Below, in pieces: positions 58,582 to 64,000 of a stretch of 64,000 nt of DNA. The position numbers and the translations under genes are program-made. How positions within the stretch are numbered: position 1 is the first letter of the stretch; each line of letters starts with the position of its first letter. A model generated the notes under the pieces. That model made no database searches and was not told the origin of the DNA. It was given only the letters and a program-made list of their open reading frames with translations. The stretch covers positions 62,001 to 126,000 of the forward strand of contig CAVPMU010000015.1 in NCBI GenBank assembly GCA_963706535.1, given 5' to 3'. This DNA is from RPQJ01 sp963706535. Its GTDB lineage: Bacteria; Pseudomonadota; Gammaproteobacteria; Steroidobacterales; Steroidobacteraceae.

Positions 58582-59414
58582 CCAATAGGGGAATGATGCT
58601 CATGAACGACAAGGCTCGCGTTTCGATCTGTGCGCTCGCGGTGGGATTCGCGCTCGCGGGCGCGGCGCACGCGGACGGCGTGAAGTTCGCCGACCCCATC
58701 GGTGACGACAAGGGTCCGGGCGGCTACGTCTACCCGACGGACGCCGTGTACTCGCCGGGCTCGTTCGACCTCGTCGAGTTCGAGGTGACGGGCGGCGACA
58801 ACCCGGACTTCAAGGTCACGGTCAACGACCGGCTGGCCGACCCGTGGGGCATGGGCGTCGGCTTCGCGACGCAGATGGTGTTCATTTTCATCGACAAGGA
58901 CGGCGTGGCCGGCAGCGGCCATACCGAGGGCCTGCCCGGCACCAACGTCGACTTCGCGCCGGATAGCGCCTGGGAAAAGGTGGTGGTGCTGTCGCCGCAG
59001 CCGGCCTCGCGCGTCGGCGCCGAGATCAAGGCCAAGGGCGGCGCGCTGGCGGCCGACATCGTCGTGCCGCGCCGGACGGTCGGCACCGGCAAGACCATCG
59101 CAGGCAAGGTCAAGCTGGAGGATTTGGGCGGCGGCGACCCGTCGAAGTGGGGCTACCAGGTCGTGGTGCAGTCGAACGAGGGCTTCCCCGACAAGGGTGA
59201 CTTCCTGACGCGCAAGGTCAACGAGTTCGAGGGACAGCATCGCTTCGGCGGCGGCAACGACGGCGACTGCGATCCTCACGTGATGGACCTGCTCGCGGGC
59301 AAGGGCGAAGGCAAGCCCGAGGAAGCGCAGGCACAGTACGACATGCTCAAGCACGAGTGCGCCGCCGACGGCAGCTCGGTCAAGAAGGCGACGCTCTCGG
59401 TGGTGCGCAAGTAA
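58578..59414 (+). CDS. Secreted DOMON-like (glucodextranase C-terminal-like) protein
   Basis: A 278-residue secreted protein. The signal peptide (SICALAVGFALAGAAHA) is followed by VKFADPIGDDKGPGGYVYPT, the start of glucodextranase C-terminal/DOMON-like sugar-binding domains, with the DKDGVAGSGHTEGLPGTNVD and SAWEKVVVLSPQP parts and KWGYQVVVQSNE. The last 60 residues contain three cysteines (DCDPH, KHECAAD) and a KPEEAQAQYDMLKHEC helix. It likely binds alpha-glucans in the periplasm or at the surface. ATG 58578 overlaps malG in ATGA; ATG 58602 is an alternative with AGGGGA upstream. It is related to the protein at 61631-62785. Confidence 0.8.
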   Translation: MTNRGMMLMNDKARVSICALAVGFALAGAAHADGVKFADPIGDDKGPGGYVYPTDAVYSPGSFDLVEFEVTGGDNPDFKVTVNDRLADPWGMGVGFATQMVFIFIDKDGVAGSGHTEGLPGTNVDFAPDSAWEKVVVLSPQPASRVGAEIKAKGGALAADIVVPRRTVGTGKTIAGKVKLEDLGGGDPSKWGYQVVVQSNEGFPDKGDFLTRKVNEFEGQHRFGGGNDGDCDPHVMDLLAGKGEGKPEEAQAQYDMLKHECAADGSSVKKATLSVVRK

Positions 59415-59443
59415 GGCCCTCGGCAGGCCAACAGGGGATAACA

Positions 59444-61546
59444 ATGAACTTTCGCAACGTGACTCTGGCGGCGGCGGTGGCGGCGGTGCTGGGGATGGCA
59501 CCGCAGGCGGGCCTCGCACAGCAGGCGACCGAATACGGCCAGATCAAGTGGTTCGGCAGCGTCTACGGCAAGTTCCTCGACGGCAACCGGCGTTACGAGG
59601 GCGGGCTGTTCAGCAACGCCGAGTCCACGCCCGGCTTCGCCGGCGGCGACCAGGGCCAGGGCATGGAACTCGAGCTCATGATGAGCTCGCAGGTCTCCAA
59701 GCAGGTCGAGTTCGGCGCGCGCATCCACAGCCGCTTCTACGGCAACTACTGGTCGAACTTCGGCGGCTTCGGCCCGGCCGAGGACAACATGAAGACCAAC
59801 CAGTACTTCAAGCTGCGCGGCGCCTGGGTGAGGCTCACCCCGGGGTACGACTGGGTCGACTCCGTGACGATCGGCAACTCCGACTTCGGCATGTTCGACC
59901 CCTGGACCCAGGGCAAGTACCGCTACATCGACCGCGACAACGCCGGCGGCTTCCTGTTCCAGGGCACGGCGATGGACCGCAAGATCCGCTGGGACGTCGC
60001 CCGCGTCACGCTGGCGAGCTACTTCCAGGGCGTCGGTTTCAACACCGGCGATATCGTCGCGAACGACGCCAACTACGTCGGGCAGGTGAAGTTCACGCCG
60101 AGCCCCGACTGGAACGCGACGCTGATCGGCATGTACGCCCGCGACAAGGAGATCGACGAGGACGACAACAACCCGTTGAACGGCTTCGGCACCAGCACGC
60201 GCTTCGACAACTCGGTGATCGGGCTCAGGACCCAGTTCTCCGGACTCGGCTTCGTGGACATCCGCGGATCCGTCTATCACAGCGAATTGAACGTGGACGA
60301 CGGCGTCTGCAACTCGGACGACCTGAACAACAGCTGCCGCTTCAGCCCGCTGCTGAAGGAGGACGCGAGCGACGAGGCCTGGACGCTCAACCTCGATTTC
60401 AACCGCGTGTTCATGGACGGCCTGTCGCTCAACGTCCAGCTGTTCGACATCGGCGCGGACTACCAGTCGATCACCGCCGCGCGCCGCGAGGCCGACGTGC
60501 TGCTGACCGAGGGGCCCGAGGGCAGCTGGCAGTGGAGCCTGCCGGACTACAACACCGGCAGCCGCACGGCGCCGGGCACCTTCGGCGTGGGCTACGGCGG
60601 CTGGAACGGCGAGGTCCAGCAGGTCGTCTCGCTCATGGCGGACAACGACTTCGCGGACTTCGACGAGTCGTACGTGCACTCGGTCATCGGCTGGAAGGGC
60701 ATCACCCTGGTGCCGAAGCTGCTGCTCGGCGACTGGGAGTTCGCCGGCGAGTACAGCTGGATCGACTTCAACACCAACTGGCAGGCCTGCGGCGGGCAGG
60801 ACAAGGACGTCGGCTGCATCTATCCGCGCAACGAGGGCCTGCACGCCTGGGGCCTCGGCGGCGATTTCCGTTCGCCATATGCGCCCTACCAGGACCGCCA
60901 GATGGAGATCTTCGCCCTCAAGGCGAAGTACACGCTCGATTTCGGCAACGGGGTCGACCTGATGGCGCGCTACAAGTACGTGTCCGACGAGGATGACCGC
61001 GTCACCAAGGCGAGCCTGCTCACCGACGCGTACGACGGCTACCCGGGCGCCACCGGTTCCATCAACCCCGACTGGATCCCGAACATCGGGCTCGGCGGCT
61101 GCGTGGAGTGCGATGACCGCAAGGCCGACTACGACACGATCGCGTTCAGCGCGGGCTACCAGCTCACGCCAGACCTGTACGCGAGGATGATCTACGAGCT
61201 GCAGCAGGTCGAGCTGATCGATGGCACCATCGACGTCGCGCCGGTCGGCCTCGGGTTCGAAGGCGCGCCGGGCAGTTACGCCGAGTACCTGACGGGCGAG
61301 CACACCAAGAACCGCCTCGGGCTCGAGTTCACGTACTTCCTCTCCGGGGTGAACTTCGGCGGCTCGATCGACTACTTCTGGGGCGAGTACGATCCGGAGT
61401 TCTACACGGACCTCGGCGGCGAGCGCGTCAAGCTGCTGCCGGCGCCGGGCATCGACTCGTTCGCCACCGCGCTCGGCAACATCTCGACCCGCAACTACGA
61501 CCTCGGCCAGTACCGGATGAAGATCTGGATGAAGGTTGGCTTCTAA
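59444..61546 (+). CDS. Large outer-membrane beta-barrel, probable maltodextrin porin
   Basis: A 700-residue outer-membrane protein. The signal peptide MNFRNVTLAAAVAAVLGMAP (cleaved after GLAQ) is followed by long series of amphipathic strands with many aromatic residues (for example QVEFGARIHSRFYGNYWSNF, FDFGNGVDLMARYKYVSDED-like stretches) and the C-terminal strand QYRMKIWMKVGF ending in Phe, as BAM substrates do. No plug or TonB box is visible, so it is porin-like rather than a TonB-dependent receptor. Placed between two DOMON-like proteins and after malG, it is probably the outer-membrane entry for maltodextrins; that role is inferred. AGGGGAT precedes ATG 59444. Confidence 0.82.
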   Translation: MNFRNVTLAAAVAAVLGMAPQAGLAQQATEYGQIKWFGSVYGKFLDGNRRYEGGLFSNAESTPGFAGGDQGQGMELELMMSSQVSKQVEFGARIHSRFYGNYWSNFGGFGPAEDNMKTNQYFKLRGAWVRLTPGYDWVDSVTIGNSDFGMFDPWTQGKYRYIDRDNAGGFLFQGTAMDRKIRWDVARVTLASYFQGVGFNTGDIVANDANYVGQVKFTPSPDWNATLIGMYARDKEIDEDDNNPLNGFGTSTRFDNSVIGLRTQFSGLGFVDIRGSVYHSELNVDDGVCNSDDLNNSCRFSPLLKEDASDEAWTLNLDFNRVFMDGLSLNVQLFDIGADYQSITAARREADVLLTEGPEGSWQWSLPDYNTGSRTAPGTFGVGYGGWNGEVQQVVSLMADNDFADFDESYVHSVIGWKGITLVPKLLLGDWEFAGEYSWIDFNTNWQACGGQDKDVGCIYPRNEGLHAWGLGGDFRSPYAPYQDRQMEIFALKAKYTLDFGNGVDLMARYKYVSDEDDRVTKASLLTDAYDGYPGATGSINPDWIPNIGLGGCVECDDRKADYDTIAFSAGYQLTPDLYARMIYELQQVELIDGTIDVAPVGLGFEGAPGSYAEYLTGEHTKNRLGLEFTYFLSGVNFGGSIDYFWGEYDPEFYTDLGGERVKLLPAPGIDSFATALGNISTRNYDLGQYRMKIWMKVGF

Positions 61547-61566
61547 CGACGACCGGGTAACGATGC

Positions 61567-61604
61567 CGGGGCGGTCGCGCGCAGGCGTGGCCGCCCCGAT
61601 TTTT
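61567..61604 (+). terminator. Rho-independent terminator after the outer-membrane barrel gene
   Basis: Stem CGGGGCGG (61567-61574) / CCGCCCCG (61591-61598) with a 16-base loop, followed by ATTTTT (61599-61604). It closes the malK-to-barrel unit; the next gene, though related in function, therefore needs its own promoter or read-through. Confidence 0.85.
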
Positions 61605-61630
61605 CACGGGGACGGATTCCGCCATTGAGC

Positions 61631-62785
61631 ATGTTGCTGAACAGACTCCTGCCACTCGCGTGCTGCATCGTCGCGGCGGCATCCGCCGGTGCGGAGCCGA
61701 TCTTCACCCTGGAGGATCCGAAGGGTGACGACAACGGCGCGGGTACCCTCATGTACCCGAACCGGGACGACCTGCAGGCGGGCGATCTCGACCTCGTGCG
61801 GCTGTCCGCCGAGCAGCGCTCCGACGGTGTATGGTTCATCGCCGAGATGGCCCAGCCGATCCGCAGCCCCGTGGGTCGGGTCACGGAGATCGGCCAGACG
61901 CCGATGGAGCGGCTCGCCCGCAACGGTTTCTATACCTTCAACCTCGATATCTACATCGACACCGACAGGATCGCGGGATCCGGGCAGTCGGGCACCGTGC
62001 CGGGTCGGGGCGTCGCGGTCGATCGCCTGTTCGCCTGGGAGAAGTGCATCGTCCTCACGCCGCGCCCCGACACCGCGCGCACGATGATGCAGATGTACTT
62101 CGACGACGAGTTCGAGGCGGAACTGCGTGCCAGGCAGGGCCGGGTGTCCGAGGACGAGATGGCGGACCTGCAGTCGAAATCGGAGTCCCGGGTCGAGGAC
62201 CTGTTCTATTTCCCGACACGGGTCCGCGTGTCCGGGCGCAGGATCGAGTTCCTCGTGCCCGAGCAGTTCCTCGGCGGCGTCCCGACCAGGTCCTGGGGGT
62301 ATACGGTGCTCGTGACGGGCGCCGACCTCGAGCAGACCGGCCGCCTCAACCTGGTCGGCAGGGCATCGCAACCGACCATGATGACGATGTCGGTGGCACG
62401 GGGGCTGCGCTGGTCGCAATGGGGCATACGCTCCGACGCCGACGAGGCGACACCGCCCGTGGTGGACATGCTCGCCGTCGACGGCGAGACACAGCGGCTC
62501 GCGCTCGCGAGTTACGACACGGTGGCCGCGAGGCTCGCGGCGATACCGGGCGTCGCGCCCGACGGCAACGTGGCGGTCGCCGGCACGGGCGAGCCCGCGA
62601 CGCCGCAGCAACTCGCACGCATCGAGGCCGCCGGGCAGGGCCCGGCCGAGGAGGCGCCGAAGCCGCCCGCCGAACGCCGCACCGTTCCAGCACGGCTGCG
62701 CACGCTGAACGAACTGCTCGCCGACGGCCTCATCACGCAGGCCGAGTACAACGACCTGCGCCGCAAGATCCTCGCCGAGCTCTGA
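61631..62785 (+). CDS. Secreted DOMON-like protein with C-terminal SHOCT domain
   Basis: A 384-residue secreted protein, a paralog of the one at 58578. After a signal peptide (MLLNRLLPLACCIVAAASAG), it starts IFTLEDPKGDDNGAGTLMYP and keeps the same landmarks (IDTDRIAGSGQSGTVPGRGV, FAWEKCIVLTPRP, SWGYTVLVTG). It differs by an insert of about 30 charged residues (FEAELRARQGRVSEDEMADL) and a C-terminal RLRTLNELLADGLITQAEYN, then DLRRKILAEL, which is a SHOCT oligomerisation domain. ATG 61631 is used; TTG 61625 would add two residues. The gene is 2 bases before malQ, tying it to glucan metabolism. Confidence 0.8.
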   Translation: MLLNRLLPLACCIVAAASAGAEPIFTLEDPKGDDNGAGTLMYPNRDDLQAGDLDLVRLSAEQRSDGVWFIAEMAQPIRSPVGRVTEIGQTPMERLARNGFYTFNLDIYIDTDRIAGSGQSGTVPGRGVAVDRLFAWEKCIVLTPRPDTARTMMQMYFDDEFEAELRARQGRVSEDEMADLQSKSESRVEDLFYFPTRVRVSGRRIEFLVPEQFLGGVPTRSWGYTVLVTGADLEQTGRLNLVGRASQPTMMTMSVARGLRWSQWGIRSDADEATPPVVDMLAVDGETQRLALASYDTVAARLAAIPGVAPDGNVAVAGTGEPATPQQLARIEAAGQGPAEEAPKPPAERRTVPARLRTLNELLADGLITQAEYNDLRRKILAEL

Positions 62786-62787
62786 AC

Positions 62788-64000
62788 ATGCTCGAAGCGC
62801 TGCTCGATCACCTGGCACGCCAGCGCGGCATCGGCGAGGCCTACTACACGTATCGCGGCGAGCTGCGGCATTTCAGCGCGGCAACCAAGCGCGCGATCCT
62901 CGGCGCGATGGGCTGTCGCGTGGACGACGTGGCGGCGATCGAACACGAGATCGCCGAGCTCGATGCGGAGCGCTGGCGTTCCCTGCTGCCGGTGGTCGCG
63001 GTGATCCGGCCCGGCCGCACGGGAGTCGTGGTTGCGATCCCCGCCGACGACCTCGACCGCCCCGTCGAGTGGCGGCTGTGTTCGGCACGCGGCCGCGAGG
63101 TGCGTGGCAGCGCGCGCGCCGGTGATCTCACCGAGCTCGAGCGCGCCGACATCGACGGGCGCCTGCGCACGCGCCGCCTGCTCGTCCTGCCGGAGGACGT
63201 GCCGCAGGGCTATCACTCGCTGCACGCACGCCTCGCCGGGGGCAACGAATCCGAGTGCGCGCTCATCGCTGCGCCGAGCCGCTGCTACGAACCCGACGTG
63301 CTGGCACGCGGCAGCCGGTTGTGGGGCGTGGCGGTGCAGCTCTACACCCTGCGCTCGCAATCGAACTGGGGCATCGGCGACTTCGGCGATCTCGACACCG
63401 TGGTGCGCCGCTGCGCCCCGCACGGCGCGGCCTTCATCGGCCTCAATCCGCTGCACGCGCTGTTTCCGGCCAATCCCGCGCACTACAGCCCCTACAGTCC
63501 GTCGACGCGGCATTTCCTCAACGTGCTCTACATCGCGGTGGAGCAGTTGCCGGAGTTCGCCGAGTGCGCGCCGGCCCGTCGTGCGGTGGCCGATCCCGCG
63601 TTCATCGCGGAGCTCGCGCGGCTGCGCGCGACCCCGAGCGTCGATTACTCCGGCGTGGCGCGCGCCAAGCTGCCCGTGCTGCGGCAGCTCCACGAGCACT
63701 TCAGCGCGGTGCACCTGGCGCAGGAGTCCGATCGTGCCGCGGCCTTCCGCACCTACGTTGCGGATCGCGGCGAGCCACTCCGGCTGCACGCGCTGCACGA
63801 TGCGATCGATGAGCGCCTGCGGGCGAGTGATGCCGAGCGGTACTGGGGCTGGCCATCCTGGCCCGAGGAGCTGCGCGACCCGCAGCATGCCGGCGTGCGG
63901 GAGTTCGAGGCGGCCAACCGCGACCTCGTGCAGTTCCATGCCTGGTTGCAGTGGGTGGCCGACGAGCAGCTCGCCGAAGTGCAGGAACTCGCGCACGGGC
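62788..64000 (+). CDS. malQ: 4-alpha-glucanotransferase (amylomaltase), 5' part
   Basis: The first 404 codons of a GH77 enzyme; it runs off the right edge. It begins MLEALLDHLARQRGIGEAYY with the MalQ N-terminal domain (residues 1-150), followed by the start of the catalytic part: LWGVAVQLYTLRSQSNWGIG near 182, then GAAFIGLNPLHALFPANPAH and YSPYSPSTRHFLNVLYIAVE near 215-245, highly typical of MalQ. The catalytic Asp and Glu would lie beyond the window. It disproportionates maltodextrins imported by MalFGK to feed GlgP. ATG 62788 is two bases after the preceding stop. Confidence 0.93.
   Translation, partial: MLEALLDHLARQRGIGEAYYTYRGELRHFSAATKRAILGAMGCRVDDVAAIEHEIAELDAERWRSLLPVVAVIRPGRTGVVVAIPADDLDRPVEWRLCSARGREVRGSARAGDLTELERADIDGRLRTRRLLVLPEDVPQGYHSLHARLAGGNESECALIAAPSRCYEPDVLARGSRLWGVAVQLYTLRSQSNWGIGDFGDLDTVVRRCAPHGAAFIGLNPLHALFPANPAHYSPYSPSTRHFLNVLYIAVEQLPEFAECAPARRAVADPAFIAELARLRATPSVDYSGVARAKLPVLRQLHEHFSAVHLAQESDRAAAFRTYVADRGEPLRLHALHDAIDERLRASDAERYWGWPSWPEELRDPQHAGVREFEAANRDLVQFHAWLQWVADEQLAEVQELAHG

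Overview
The window looks like part of the chromosome of a high-GC Gram-negative bacterium, most likely a gammaproteobacterium related to the Xanthomonadales/Steroidobacterales (inferred from gene content and codon use; no rRNA or tRNA gene is present to place it). Cell-envelope and protein quality genes (glmU, glmS, an L,D-transpeptidase, slyD, rimO, lon, hsp20), lipoprotein signals and outer-membrane barrels all indicate a diderm. Genes are dense, often overlapping by 1-4 bases, and third codon positions are strongly GC.

Layout. 1-3.5 kb: glmU (3' end), a CorA-type metal transporter and glmS. 3.5-8.5 kb: an accessory patch with a HipBA toxin-antitoxin pair, a BrnTA toxin-antitoxin pair, a Fic AMP-transferase and remnants of at least three broken genes. 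Part of this patch (5.4-8.5 kb) is bracketed by two copies of the 3' end of a tsx-like porin gene. 8.5-11.3 kb: a purine/nucleoside salvage operon on the minus strand (phosphoribosyltransferase, NCS2 permease, Tsx-like porin). 11.5-22.3 kb: small GFA-family genes (two carry internal deletions), an SRPBCC protein, unknown secreted and membrane proteins, slyD, and the minus-strand run fmdB-like/rimO/L,D-transpeptidase, then a SEC-C/TPR protein, a pirin and a broken glutathione-transferase gene. 22.3-31.4 kb: membrane transport and stress genes (MATE, DedA, MscS-type channel, CbiM-like permease, Lon, Hsp20) and a methyltransferase.

32-64 kb is dominated by alpha-glucan metabolism: glgP-glgB-aldo/keto reductase-glgX as one tight operon; a very large secreted pullulanase-type lipoprotein; a secreted alpha-amylase lipoprotein; malK-malE-malF-malG; two DOMON-like secreted proteins flanking a large outer-membrane beta-barrel; and malQ, which runs off the right edge. 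Together these suggest surface hydrolysis of starch or glycogen, capture and outer-membrane entry of maltodextrins, ABC import, and conversion by MalQ, GlgP, GlgB and GlgX. No glgA, glgC or maltose regulator is visible.

A foreign-looking cassette sits inside the glucan region at 45.5-51.5 kb: two paralogous membrane-anchored SGNH-hydrolase/TPR proteins, a NodU/CmcH-type carbamoyltransferase (frameshifted here), an SxtJ-family membrane protein and a 50-residue DUF5989 protein. Its order and sizes resemble sxtI-sxtJ-sxtK of saxitoxin clusters, but here it stands alone with SGNH proteins. This is the best candidate for an undescribed system in the window. The other notable points are the MalF with a large N-terminal extracytoplasmic module and the DOMON/barrel/DOMON-SHOCT trio.
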